DNA from: Perkinsus marinus ATCC 50983
Lineage: Eukaryota; Perkinsozoa; Perkinsida; Perkinsidae
Reading direction: 5' to 3'
NCBI RefSeq assembly: GCF_000006405.1
Contig: NW_003205427.1
Location: 199,160 to 263,159, forward strand
Length of the DNA: 64,000 nucleotides
A program made the translations under genes and the position numbers. Positions within the stretch are counted from its first letter, which is position 1, and every line of letters starts with the position of its first letter. Shown piece after piece: positions 19,292 to 29,804 of this stretch. A model generated the notes under the pieces. It made no database searches. It saw nothing but the letters and a program-made list of their open reading frames with translations, and was not told the origin of the DNA.

Positions 19292-22200
19292 CTAATCTTG
19301 AGTGAAGGTTAACGCCGCTCCCGGATCAATCCAATCACCGATAGCAACAGCGTTCATCCTTGTTCTTGAATTCGACGTTACAGAATAATCTGCTCGTAGT
19401 TGGACCTTAAAGAGGACCGCCGCCGGAGGAACCAATCTCAAGACAGGTCTTGTGTTCGGGGGGGCGGTTTTAGATCTAGTGATCTTAGCCGAGTCGTCAC
19501 ACCATAGAGGGAGAAAGGCCTTAGACTTCTCCCCGCCGTCATGAACATGAACTCGTACGGCTTCGGCGTCACAGTCGATCACACGACCGATCATAAAGGC
19601 TTTATTGACGTCGTCCGAGACCGATACATCTTGAGTAGGGATCTCGTACAGGACGCATTCACCGGTCTTGAAAAGAGCTCCGTTGCCGGCTTCTCCGGAT
19701 GCAAGTTTCTGAGCGTTGAGAGCAGGTTGCATTATTGGCCTCGCATCTCCTGCTGATGTGAGCTCTGTAGGGTGTACCCTCACGCCGGAGTCTAGCCTCA
19801 CCGAAAGTATCCTGCCAGAGTACATATCATAGGTTAAGCTCTTAACGGAGTCCTCAACACCTTGGTATAGGACGATATCACCAACCTTGCAGCTCAGGAA
19901 GCTACCCGATTTCTTGTCGGATTCTGCGACCCGGTTGAACAGGTTGTAATGACCCTTGATGGCTGACTCAGCAGAATGCTCCTTGACGAAATCATCGGCA
20001 AAGTCGGTAACCATCTTCACCAGTTTGGTTTCATCGGCATCGGATAGTTCGATGCTCTCGCTCTGTGCATGAGGAGGCCCAGCTCGGTTCGACGTCAATG
20101 GGGTAGGCACGTCTTCGCCAAAGAGTCTCCGGAACACCCCAGAATTATAGTTGTAGGCGAATTCAGCAGATGCGAGGTGCATTTCAAGGTCACCGATGTC
20201 CTCACAATCCCCAGACTCATTAATGAAGGTCAGGGCTGTTGTTATCGCAGAATTTGCCCTCTCAACATTTGCGGACCCTTGGGGATGACGAACGCATGAG
20301 AATTTCAGTCGATAGCCGAGAACCGACCCGAGAAGCTTGCTCAGATCTGCGATGAAACCAGGACCGTTGTCGGATGACAGCTTTCTACATACCCCTCTCT
20401 TGCAGAACCACCTTCTGACAACCGTTTGCGCCGTCACAAGAGCCGACTTGTTCTTGACGTACTCCAGAGCCAACTCTCCGGTCAGCCGGTCCACCATGGA
20501 AAGGACCGCACCGGTCTCATGGATTCCGGTCAGCCTCTCTTTCAGAGGGGGTGGCAACTCTTTATGGTCTATTTGAAGCTCTTCGAATCGACCATATGGA
20601 AGTGGTGGTCGGGCCGGGACTTGTTTCCTCAAACGACGAGTCGACGTAGAGCATACAGGGCACTGAGAAACGTGCCTCTTCATATCGCTCATCATGCCAG
20701 GCCACCAGGCGGTCTCGCAGAGAACGTTCATGCTGGCCCCCACGCTCATGTGAGTCGCCCCACTAAGGAGCTCGTCATGGGAGAGGTAGAGCAACTGTTC
20801 CCTGAGATACCGGAGACCATCATACACCTCAATGACCTCATCGTTCAGCAAGTTTGCCTCGCAGTCGACTGGGACGACCAACACAAATCCCGACCGGGTG
20901 CCAGCGTAGACTGCGGCTGTGAAGAGTAACATCTGGTCAGAGAGAACGAACAGACCTGCATCAGTCCACGATTTGATGGTACCGGTTCGGTCTTGTAGGG
21001 AATCCTTCTGGTGAGTGAGGAAGTTGTAGATTTCAGCGACAGTAACCCCTTGCCAAAGTGTCTCATCCTCGGCGTAGGCATCAACGATCTTTTCGCAAAG
21101 AGCCTCGTCCACGTCGAAAGCCGGGCGAAGATCAGGGCGTCCTCCGGGAAGGGCCGCGCAAGCAGGGGCGCCAAACCTCTCAGGAAGGGACTGAGACGCA
21201 TACTCGTCCCCAAGACGGCTCAACATGTCGGCAATGGTATTTCGGGCACCGGGAACATGCTCCAAGGTGTGATCCAGGAAGGTCAATGCGGCGATGTTCT
21301 CCGACCATGAGATGAACCGCTTCGCCTTCAAAGAAGCTGCCGGGTCGTGAGGGACCTTCAATGTCTGCCATTGTCGAATGGCAGTGGTACTATCAGCCCA
21401 TATGACAATGCTAGGACCGAGCTTGCCCTTCATGGCGTGATCGACCAACCGTGTCGTGGAGATCCAGAGCCTTATCCATCTCTTTGCACTACTATATATG
21501 GCATAGGCCTCCTTCTCCACTGTGTGCCATCGTTGTTGGGCTCCAGTTAGCGCCTTCGACCATATTGAGACCAAAGCGGCACCTTCAAGGCGGGCTTCAG
21601 GGTTCCCAGCATTAGATGGGTCAAAGAGGACGTCAGCTTTAGCTCGGTACAATGCCCCACCGGCGGCATAACCACTTGCATCCGTTTGTACGACCCACGA
21701 GTAGCCACCAGTGCAACCATTCACCTCGTCAAGGTCGCCGTGCAAGGCTAGGTTCTCCGTCGTCATCATATTGCAGAGTCTCGAGACTGCGTCCGGGCCT
21801 TGGGTATCGTTCCACGAGAACTTCTTCATGGTCGAGATGTCATGCAGGATACGTAGTTCATCGCCCAAAGCAGAGAACGTACCACCTCTAAACGCCGTTG
21901 ACGCCCAGTTTATAGAGCCAATGAGCCTTTTCACTTCCGTGGAGTTCTTAGGCTGATGGCGGAAAAGGGTCTTGAGCTTCTCCAAGTTGGCGTCAGATAC
22001 CCGATAGAAGGGACCCTCGAAGAACAAACCGATGGCCGTCACGCTAGGACTGATACATGACGGGACCTTATCGCTTACCTCCTTACGCATGCATTTCAAG
22101 GCAATCTCCACAAGGCGACGGCGGAGACGGCAGCGGTCTTCTGTTTCGGCATGCACAAGAAAATCGTCGACAAAAAGGGCCATCCAGTTCTTCCAATAAC

Positions 22201-23890
22201 CGCCGTAGACGTAGGAGAGGGAGGTGTCGAGATGTCGCCCCCAGAAGAGAGCGCTCAAACCCAGACCTTGAGAGCAAGTGCGAGACCGTATCAGTCGTCC
22301 ATTCAGTCGAAACGTGAGCCATTTCTGACAAGGACTAGCAACCCGGCATCCGTGGAAAGCCGACGATACATCAATGATGGAGTATTGGCCGGTACACTGT
22401 GGTATCGAACGGATGAACCGATCTTGGTTCGGTATGAGTTGGCCTTCTCGTAAGTGTTGATCAATCTGGATGGCCGCATTCAAGAGCCGCAGGTCGACCA
22501 GTACTCGGACCACTGGCAGGTCATCCTCCATGCGATCCTTCTTCTTCACGAAAGCCGGAGATACCCAAGCGTCGGGCTCGAGGTCGTTCTCGTCCAACTC
22601 ATACCAGTGACCCTTAGCGATCTCGTTGTCGATGGCTCGATTGGTCGCCTCCCTCAGCCCGGATGGGACAGTATATGAGCGGTCCGCTTGGTAGGGGTGT
22701 GTGCCGGGTTTCAACTCGAAGCTGAGTGATGGGAGATCTCGCCCTTCTAGCTGCTTTAAGCAGAAAGTTTCAATCTCGTGGTCAGTGCCTTTCAGGAACC
22801 GGGCCTCAATCTCATCGAAAGGGTGACACTGCGGGCCTCGATCCAGACCATTGACGACGCTGCAAACTGGACTGGCTCGCCCACGGCATAGGGGTCTCAA
22901 AGGTACCTTCAAACCACAGTCTGTAATGTCAAGGCGAGGCACAGACCAACTAATGTTTGCCCCCATCTTTTGCATGCTGTTACTGCCAAGGATCATCCTT
23001 GCGTCAAAACAGAGGTGATCCATGTCGACAGCATAGGCTGAGACCACAACGCCTATGTCGAAATCGTCCGGCTCGAAGTACAGACCAATTTTGTAGAGGC
23101 CGAAAGTGTTGAGAGAATGGCCCGATGAGGACACGAAGCGATCAGCACCGGGCTGTTCTACTCGTTCCCACTCGGGGTGCAGGGCCACCAACCGCTTGTC
23201 AACAAGATTTGGTACAGACAGAGTGTCAACAGCAACCACAAATCTCGCTGACGCGGAGAAGAACCGTGGAGCTGTGATATACAACAACTCATATGACCTC
23301 GACTCGGGTGACCTAAACAACCTCACCCGGTTCTCGCTGATGTCCTCGGAGACACGTCTGGTGCTCGTTATGAAGGTCTTGAAGGCCGCTTCCGTGCGTG
23401 CCTTGAGTATAGGGGTAGAGTGGTTCATATGGAACATTATAAGGACACTGATGACCATGGGGTTATCGAGCTCATAGGCCACTTCCATGTGTGAGCTAGT
23501 TTCCTCCAGTGTAGACACAGTGGTCCCCTTCTTGGATAGGGTATCAAACACTCCGTCCTTGTTCAACTTGTTCATAAGTTGTGGAAGAGTAGCACACCAG
23601 AAATAGTTATACAACCACCTATAGTGGGCTTTCATGTTTATGCATAAGGCCAGAAGGTGGGAAACATCTCTCCTTGTAGTAAATGTTGGGAATCTTCTCG
23701 ATGAGATTGCGGAGACAGTAGTAGCCTCATTAGTAAGAGTCGCGTTGGACTTCTTCGTAATGGAGTCGGAGTTACCGGTAGTCTTGAGAGTTTTACTATC
23801 GGTCTCTGATGTCGGTAGGATGACTGCCGTAGGAACCGTAGCATCAACTTTTTCTGAAGTTGTGACGACCGCAAGCTCTTCCTCAATCAT
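19292..23890 (-). CDS. Gag-Pol polyprotein of the gypsy-like element
   Basis: A single 1,532-residue frame. Residues 1-200 are gag-like with no zinc knuckle. A retropepsin-like region follows, with VDTLS at about 222 and ILGSNSMQKMGANISW at about 300; the usual Gly of the D-T/S-G triad is Leu here. RT spans about 430-690 with FVDD at about 573. RNase H has TDAS at about 736, EKEAY, WADSTTA and IADMLSR. Integrase has an HHCC finger (SHDELLSGATH...CPVC, about 1037-1080) and a D,D,E core at about 1108, 1174 and 1210. The C-terminal 250 residues hold two similar beta-rich segments (VGDIVLYQG... and TGECVLYEI...), possibly chromo- or Tudor-like targeting modules. Confidence 0.93.
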   Translation of the reverse strand: MIEEELAVVTTSEKVDATVPTAVILPTSETDSKTLKTTGNSDSITKKSNATLTNEATTVSAISSRRFPTFTTRRDVSHLLALCINMKAHYRWLYNYFWCATLPQLMNKLNKDGVFDTLSKKGTTVSTLEETSSHMEVAYELDNPMVISVLIMFHMNHSTPILKARTEAAFKTFITSTRRVSEDISENRVRLFRSPESRSYELLYITAPRFFSASARFVVAVDTLSVPNLVDKRLVALHPEWERVEQPGADRFVSSSGHSLNTFGLYKIGLYFEPDDFDIGVVVSAYAVDMDHLCFDARMILGSNSMQKMGANISWSVPRLDITDCGLKVPLRPLCRGRASPVCSVVNGLDRGPQCHPFDEIEARFLKGTDHEIETFCLKQLEGRDLPSLSFELKPGTHPYQADRSYTVPSGLREATNRAIDNEIAKGHWYELDENDLEPDAWVSPAFVKKKDRMEDDLPVVRVLVDLRLLNAAIQIDQHLREGQLIPNQDRFIRSIPQCTGQYSIIDVSSAFHGCRVASPCQKWLTFRLNGRLIRSRTCSQGLGLSALFWGRHLDTSLSYVYGGYWKNWMALFVDDFLVHAETEDRCRLRRRLVEIALKCMRKEVSDKVPSCISPSVTAIGLFFEGPFYRVSDANLEKLKTLFRHQPKNSTEVKRLIGSINWASTAFRGGTFSALGDELRILHDISTMKKFSWNDTQGPDAVSRLCNMMTTENLALHGDLDEVNGCTGGYSWVVQTDASGYAAGGALYRAKADVLFDPSNAGNPEARLEGAALVSIWSKALTGAQQRWHTVEKEAYAIYSSAKRWIRLWISTTRLVDHAMKGKLGPSIVIWADSTTAIRQWQTLKVPHDPAASLKAKRFISWSENIAALTFLDHTLEHVPGARNTIADMLSRLGDEYASQSLPERFGAPACAALPGGRPDLRPAFDVDEALCEKIVDAYAEDETLWQGVTVAEIYNFLTHQKDSLQDRTGTIKSWTDAGLFVLSDQMLLFTAAVYAGTRSGFVLVVPVDCEANLLNDEVIEVYDGLRYLREQLLYLSHDELLSGATHMSVGASMNVLCETAWWPGMMSDMKRHVSQCPVCSTSTRRLRKQVPARPPLPYGRFEELQIDHKELPPPLKERLTGIHETGAVLSMVDRLTGELALEYVKNKSALVTAQTVVRRWFCKRGVCRKLSSDNGPGFIADLSKLLGSVLGYRLKFSCVRHPQGSANVERANSAITTALTFINESGDCEDIGDLEMHLASAEFAYNYNSGVFRRLFGEDVPTPLTSNRAGPPHAQSESIELSDADETKLVKMVTDFADDFVKEHSAESAIKGHYNLFNRVAESDKKSGSFLSCKVGDIVLYQGVEDSVKSLTYDMYSGRILSVRLDSGVRVHPTELTSAGDARPIMQPALNAQKLASGEAGNGALFKTGECVLYEIPTQDVSVSDDVNKAFMIGRVIDCDAEAVRVHVHDGGEKSKAFLPLWCDDSAKITRSKTAPPNTRPVLRLVPPAAVLFKVQLRADYSVTSNSRTRMNAVAIGDWIDPGAALTFTQD

Positions 23891-24151
23891 AGCTCAAAGG
23901 TTGGTCCTTCACTGAGACGCAATTCGGTAACGGGTAGAGAGAGAGATGATACCAGGTGCCGAATCTCTGCTGATGCAGATGACAGACGTTCAGAAAAAGG
24001 TTGAGATAACCCTGAATTGAATGCAATAGTGAAGAATGACGTACTTGCCGGAACGACGAACGATCAACAATCGATATCGTACTAGAGGCAACTATGGCCG
24101 TTACACTATTGCATGAAAGTATCTTCGTGCATATCTACGATAACCGTCACA
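23861..24151 (-). repeat. 5' LTR of the gypsy-like element (minus-strand sense)
   Basis: 291 bp, identical to the 3' LTR. The polyprotein ATG (23890-23888) lies 30 nt inside its downstream end, so the first ten codons are LTR. No TGG-type primer-binding site follows the LTR edge; the next bases read ACTTCAGAAAAAG, so priming may be unconventional. Confidence 0.92.
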
Positions 24152-24704
24152 GCGTCTCTATGATGGTGGTCGCGGTCCTCAGGCGTGCGCTCCTGGTGGC
24201 GTTCCCAGCTAAGACCATGGGTTGTGCAGTATCCTTCCTTATGGGAAGGTATTTCTGGTGAGTCTTGGCTGCTACTGATGGGAGGCTTCGTGACGACAGT
24301 GACACTCTTAGGTTTGATTTCGTGCGTTCTGCGTTGGACAAGAGCGACTACTATAATGCGTTACAAATTCTCACGGAAAAATCGGAGTTGAAGTTCCTCT
24401 TCTTGTCCAGGTTTATGTATGTGAGTGGAGACTGCTGTTATCATACTGGTGTTATGATCCCCGATCTCAGGTGCCGATTTGGGTGAAGAATTATGGCGCT
24501 TCTGTAACGGCAGTATCCTTCCGAGGATTCCTCATAGCCTCTACAACAGTCGGCTTTCTCTTCTCGGTACTCTTCGTATACGTCGGGGTCACAACGAGCA
24601 GCATACTAGGAGCGATGTCTACAGGGGTAAGCGTTGATGAGTCGCAAGATAGCAAGATTCATGTTATTGCCAGTCTGAAAGCACCAACCCGGTTACACTA
24701 GTCC
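24152..24704. repeat. Segmental duplication, copy 2, part A (right of gypsy element)
   Basis: Counterpart of 5226-5780, including the hydrophobic frame at 24471-24701. Identity ends abruptly at about 24704, where copy 1 continues into the ADAT3 region. Confidence 0.85.
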
Positions 24705-24882
24705 ATCAGTTGCCTATAGAAACCCGAGTACAACCTCTCGGGAGTCCCGAGAGCCTCTCGGCGAGAGGTCTGAAATCGGAGTCGGGACCCATCCCGACCC
24801 GAGTCGGAGTAGCACCCATCCCGAGTCGGGACCCCTAGTCAGCACCAGTCCAGTATCACCCGGGGCACCTAGCACCCCGCCT
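24705..24882. other. GC-rich palindromic filler at the duplication breakpoint
   Basis: About 180 bp replace the 2.4-kb ADAT3 segment of copy 1. The sequence is made of short direct and inverted repeats of GAGTCGGGACCC-like units, with a perfect 19-bp palindrome CTCTCGGGAGTCCCGAGAG near 24736. No coding frame is supported. Confidence 0.6.
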
Positions 24883-25058
24883 ACCTCGCCAGGGCTTTCA
24901 TAACAGCGTCCTGTCAGGCGGTGTCCGGTGGTCATTCCGATCAGTCGCAGAAGTTTCGCCCTAACGAGATGAAGTGGCTGACCTCTTTGATCGATGTGTA
25001 CCCTTCTCGGCATTGTGCTGATAGTTTCGTCGGCATTTGCTGCGAGACGCCACCCGAA
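24883..25058 (+). pseudogene. Damaged ERV/ALR-like copy
   Basis: Paralogue of 8192-8367. The duplication breakpoint removes the upstream LHT part of the domain, and the first cysteine of the CxxC pair is Ser (TCT at 25005-25007 against TGT at 8314-8316). Both changes would abolish the proximal redox centre. The donor GTGAGT is still present. If the family call is right, this copy cannot be an active oxidase. Confidence 0.5.
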
Positions 25059-25735
25059 GTGAGTTGCTGCGTTCGTCTAGTTCCACCGTTCAACCTTTGT
25101 TACTGATAAACAATCGTTACTCTTCCCCGAGTATCATACCAGAGAAAGAATAATAGTTATTCTTTGGGGGAAGATTCGTGATTATTTGAGTCCTTGCCGT
25201 GTGCTGAAGCGCCACTCTCTGTAGCCTCACTGCCGAAGGATGAACTCCAAAACTTTTGCGTTCGTAGATGTGATGAATGGGGATCGGCATGAGTTGGGTC
25301 TCTGACTCATACTACTCACCGGTTGAATTCCGATTCTGAGGCGGCTTGCGTACTCATCATCAGTGATGCATCATTATAGTAGCTAACTCCCTATTTCATA
25401 CAACTCAAAGACCTCGCATCAGGCGCTGTCCAGCTTCACCTCACAATGAGGGCCTTGACTCTCACCCTATTATATGGGAATATGGGGCGATGGGCAGAGG
25501 CAGAGGCAGAGGTGAAAAAATGGACATAAAAAATGGAAAAATAGACATAGACATGGACTCATTCGCTTTTCAGATAATGAAACCTCTAAAAACATACTCC
25601 AACCACCTTCTTATAACGAGGTAAACCATAGCTGGGAGCCGGATTACATTCCGATGACAGCAGAAAAGTGAATGATGCCTAGGTCGAGTCGACCTAATAG
25701 GGATCTCATACCTTCACCGTGAAGGCTTAAAGGCT

Positions 25736-26143
25736 TCACGGTGACTTCACCAGGGTCACAAGTTGGCCCCCCACTGATGTGTCAATAGTATTGGCTTTAC
25801 CATGATATATAAAGCGCTTGAGGTCACCGCTCTTTAATAAGCCCGGACACTTCTTGCTAGCAGTTTGTATGAAGGTTTGGTAGTGCAACCCGTTGAATAT
25901 CTTGAAGACATAGCGATCCTCATCAAGTTTCAGGGCCCATGACTTAACTCCGTCTGGAGCCAACCTACAACTGACTCGCAGAGTGACCTTTTCTTGCGCG
26001 GGCGGATCTGTTTCAAAAGTTGCTGACACAGTTACATCGCCAGGCATTTGCTTGGAGTACTCGCCGCTCGGTGGAGGAAACTTAGCATCAGACTGGGTAG
26101 CCAGCAGAGCAATAATAACAATATGAGGCAGGACCAGGACCAT
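25736..26143 (-). CDS. Small secreted protein, paralogue 2
   Basis: 135 residues, with the same signal peptide as the 9028-9441 protein. Residues about 1-58 and 106-135 are almost the same in the two paralogues, while about 59-105 are rebuilt with many non-conservative changes and a two-residue length difference. The KKCPGLL motif is kept. Flanking DNA remains nearly identical, so the change is focused on this segment. The intact frame suggests a working gene; role unknown. Confidence 0.75.
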   Translation of the reverse strand: MVLVLPHIVIIALLATQSDAKFPPPSGEYSKQMPGDVTVSATFETDPPAQEKVTLRVSCRLAPDGVKSWALKLDEDRYVFKIFNGLHYQTFIQTASKKCPGLLKSGDLKRFIYHGKANTIDTSVGGQLVTLVKSP

Positions 26144-27639
26144 GAGGATCGTATTGGCTTTGTTGAGAGGGACGGACTTCGATGCTACACCAACACAGGC
26201 GAGAGAAGATAACTAACAGGGGAGAAAAGTCATCTCGGGATTGTAAAGTCCTCGCTATTCGTGGGGTTCGGCTCATCGTTGGTCATGCGGCCAATCATCC
26301 AACTTGACCTCAGTAACGCGTCACCGAATATGTGGCGCTTCACGTGTCTTTTACCCGGTTATGCGTATATCGTAACAGGTAGCGTGTTTCCACTCTGTTG
26401 CGTATGGAGGTACCGCTACGATGATATAAACAGCCGCCTCCGACCGTGATCGTGTCTGTCGGTGATCGCGTCTGTCTTGACTCCTGCATTTTCTAATATT
26501 TGGTTTATTCGTGTATGGCTGTGGCGCCCCAGGCGCTCCTGGCGCTGTTGGCGCCACCAACATCGCTGGCCATCTACTCCGTGATCGCCGCTAGGGCTGT
26601 AGCGAAGTCACGTAGCGATCTTGCTCACCTTCTAGCTACGTATCCTTACCTTGCCCAAAGTAACCCGGAGTACTTCGGGCAGTGCCCAGCCCTTTCCGAG
26701 GAACATCCTACTAAGGTTGCTATCAGATGTGGGTCTAGCGGCTTGCTCGAATAGTCCGGAAACAGAAGCTGACAACCTACTCCGTAGTGTCGCACTACTT
26801 ATCCTCAACACGTGGGCGAGTTTCTCCGCAATACTCGCGAGCTTATATCTGCCTACTCGAGCCCCCTCACAGTGAGGGCCTCACTGGAGCCGGCCATAAA
26901 CTCCGTAACAGCCACTAGAACTGCCATGTACTTCCCCCTGACTGGAGGTGAAGAGTCTAGTCTTTGGATCACAGACTTGACCATGTCTGACTTTATATAA
27001 GGGTGGCTCACCCTTATGATCAATCATCACAACAGAGCAGGCCCCCTAAGCGAAGAGTGCGAGGCGACAGTCCCCAGCCTTGCCGTCCAAAGACACGGCA
27101 GTCGTCCCCTCCCTGCACTCATGGACTTGATCATCGATGAAGAACTCCTTCTTCCCAGACATGCTTTGACGCAACTCGATGGTCCTTCAGGAAGACTCCT
27201 CCTCGGCTGGCCTGCAGCAGAAGGCTTCTGCCGGAAACATGATGGCTCGATATGAGGAATCCAATCACACCAGAGCAGACATCTGCGAAAGTCACCCAAA
27301 TTTTGCTAGGGCAATATCGTCGTTGAAGTAGATGGTAATACCATCTACGTCAACGATGATATTAATACTGTCACGACATTCAGAAGGCGAATCTTGCGCA
27401 CTCGAGGATCCTCAATCTCAAATCAGCGTGCTGTATATTGTCCTGACAATCCTTTATCTCTTTTTTCTTGGGTTAGAGTGCGTACGATCGCACTCCGAGG
27501 GCACCAAGTTTTGGTGACCTCGGAGTGGGGCCGTACCCTTGATGATGAAGGATCCCTCGGCGATGATTTGGCGCATCTCTCCCTCTCCCATTAGATGGGA
27601 CTCTAAGTCTCAGTGAAGCTCTACTGATAGCAGAGTTTG

Positions 27640-29110
27640 ATGTGGATCGCATGTCCTGGTCATCGAGCAAGCACTTGCGTACACCCGACAAGTCTATCGA
27701 TGAGCGGATAAGAATAGGGTCTAAGAAACCGAGTCCCCAGAAGTACGGAGATGTTGGGAAACACATAGGGGATATTGCCGGTGGCAAGATAAGTAGGCGA
27801 GTCAACCATGAGGTCACCACCACTACCTTCACCGCCTTTGTTTCTCGTACGGCTTCCTCATCGTTGAGTAGAGCCCTGGGTTCCCTGTCACACATCTACG
27901 TGTTGCTTCTGTAACGTCAACGCCATTCTCTTCGCTGTATGTGTACCCGCTCCGTGAGTCTGCTGGTGTACAGGTGTAAGCCGTCTGGAGAGGTGTTCTA
28001 CAGCCCCCGAGGCACATACAGGTGGTCGTGGCCCAGGTAGCGGTACACACCTGTCCTGCTGGGCTTCCTACAGCATACCAACAGGTCATTATCAGAGCTA
28101 CATAGTATCCCCCATGTCTCTACCGAACGGAGGAAGATTCGCCCCGCCACGTTGCAGGTCAATGTTGGGTACTCTGAAATTGGTGAGGGTCCTTCCTACT
28201 CGTCAGGGGCCCGATCCGTTCGTTAGCTGCGTGAACTCGATGGTGCTGAGGCTATGGGGCCTGGGTCGACCCTGAGGGAACGAGCTGCATCCTTCTCACA
28301 GTGAGGGTTGATACTGACCGATGTGCCCGATGAATAAGGGAGGGTTATTCAGTAGCAGTCGCGTGCCTGAGTTCATCGATGGCCCTGTGAAAGTGGCCGC
28401 ACAGATGCCCGCGCCAAATGAATACGATGTTGGTAAGGTTGTCGGACTGATTTCGGGCGTCACGAGGAGAAATATCTTCAGCGACTGCCCATTCCAAGCT
28501 GAATGAGAGAGGGCGGTATCCCACCCAGAAGCGAGGACCGGGAAGATCTTTACGGGGGAGAGGCACCAGCGTAGTAGATGAGATAGCAGCAGCTAAGAGG
28601 TCGGTGACCGAAGCCGCGTTGACTGCTTGCGAGTGTGATAATGGTGGTCATCTGGAAGTGGTGTCCACCTCAGGTTTCTGCCGGGGCCTGGGACGTACAA
28701 CCCTGGCCGTCTTCCTCAGCGACAGAGTCAAGCTGAACCCGTCCCCGAATTGGGAAGGAATACTTCTGTCGAGTCTCGGCGGCTTTGTGAGGCACTTACT
28801 GTGAGGATTCAATCTTGGTATAGATGCGCCTTATCAGTTCTAGCGAGGGAAGTGCCGGGGCCTGGGACGTATGATGTTCCTGCAACACCAGGAGGTCCGG
28901 TGCTGGCCGTTATGAAGTCGGGCGAGGCTCGATTGCCTTATCCGATGCCTGTGCCGTACGGCCAGTCTAGCTCCTTTGTCATCTGTTGGTTTAGTCATCA
29001 GGTTCGACTACAACTGTCAAGCAGATGTAGGTCGGGAGTCTCGAAGAAAAGATTCGAGCGATGTTAGCAAGTCGCTGATGAGGATGTCCACAGCTTCGTC
29101 TAAGCTCATA
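27640..29110 (+). CDS. SHIPPO/PG-rich-repeat (STPG-like) flagellar protein, multi-exon
   Basis: SHIPPO repeats occur in proteins that bind axonemal microtubules. Four such repeats are readable in order: KPSPQKYGDVGKHIG (about 27730), MPAPNEYDVGKVVG (about 28405), LPGPGTYNPG (about 28680) and VPGPGTYDVPATPGG (about 28852). The first two share a following IxGG/ISG segment. They lie in different frames, so several introns separate them; I could not fix all splice sites. A basic Ser-rich exon (about 28995-29110) may follow. The gene begins just beyond the duplicated block. Flagellar location is inferred from the family. Confidence 0.6.
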
Positions 29111-29123
29111 GGTTGGGAATGTT

Positions 29124-29540
29124 TTGGTTGTTGCCCATTTATGGTATTCAGATATGCTCACAACTACTCCTATAGCCGCCCGAGTCGGAACTGCTGATCA
29201 GATCTACGGCAGGTCCCGTCGACGGAGGAGACCGACTGCTAAAGGCCTCATTGATCGAAAGGACCATGATCCCAATTTCGTGGCGCGCGACGTTTCGTCG
29301 CCGCATGTTATTCAAGCCAATGTCGAGAGTGATATCATCTCTGAACTTGGTGTGGCGACATTTGAAGCCTCGGGAGGGAGCCCACATACAGTGGTGCGGT
29401 CTGTGGAGCAGACAGGGCGAGCAAGGCCGGTTGATGTGGACGTGGATGGTCAGTCGAAAGCCGCCGTCCCTGAATGGCACTCCGAGGAGGACTTCGGCGC
29501 CACTCAGGAAAAGCAAACTCACAAGTCAGCAGTGGTGAGC
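29124..29540 (+). CDS. Exon of unknown protein, possibly continuing the SHIPPO gene
   Basis: The open frame from about 29150 (AARVGTADQIYGRSRRRRRP...) is hydrophilic with an Arg-rich patch and acidic downstream part, and has coding-like composition. At 29274-29290 it contains the AATTTCGTGGCGCG word that recurs in introns of the DOA10 gene, so part of it may be intronic. No family recognised. Confidence 0.35.
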
Positions 29541-29804
29541 ATGAGTTTGCTGCTGAGTTGCTGCTTACGGGGAGTGCTATTCAGGCCGATGAGCCCGGGA
29601 AGGGTATCTCATCTATCGAGAAGAGGCTGGAGGACTGTGAGTCCCCATGGGGTCATTGTAGTCTTAGCCTTCCCGTTACTCTCGTGGCGTATAAGAACCG
29701 CTACTGTCTGCGTAAGTCACTCAGTTCGTAGGTGAGACTCTCTACTCTACCGAGCTGGCCGGTCATCTTCGTCGGCCCAAGCCGAAAGGTAATTCGAAGC
29801 CGTC

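Larger units (their letters stand above)
18964..24151 (-). mobile_element. Ty3/gypsy-like LTR retrotransposon, intact (5,188 bp)
   Basis: Two 291-bp LTRs (18964-19254 and 23861-24151) look identical base for base. Each is bounded by the perfect 7-bp inverted repeat TGTGACG/CGTCACA. A 4-bp target duplication GCGT flanks it (18960-18963 and 24152-24155). The sister duplication at about 5226-5230 shows the unoccupied site with a single GCGT. The interior is one uninterrupted 1,532-codon frame on the minus strand. Identical LTRs, intact frame and a preserved empty site mean a very recent insertion, later than the segmental duplication. Confidence 0.95.
24883..27388. repeat. Segmental duplication, copy 2, part B
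   Basis: Counterpart of 8192-10671. It carries the second secreted-protein gene, a 15-bp insertion near 26869, a 2-bp indel near 27108 that changes which frame is open, and the terminal hairpin (27313-27363). Confidence 0.9.
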
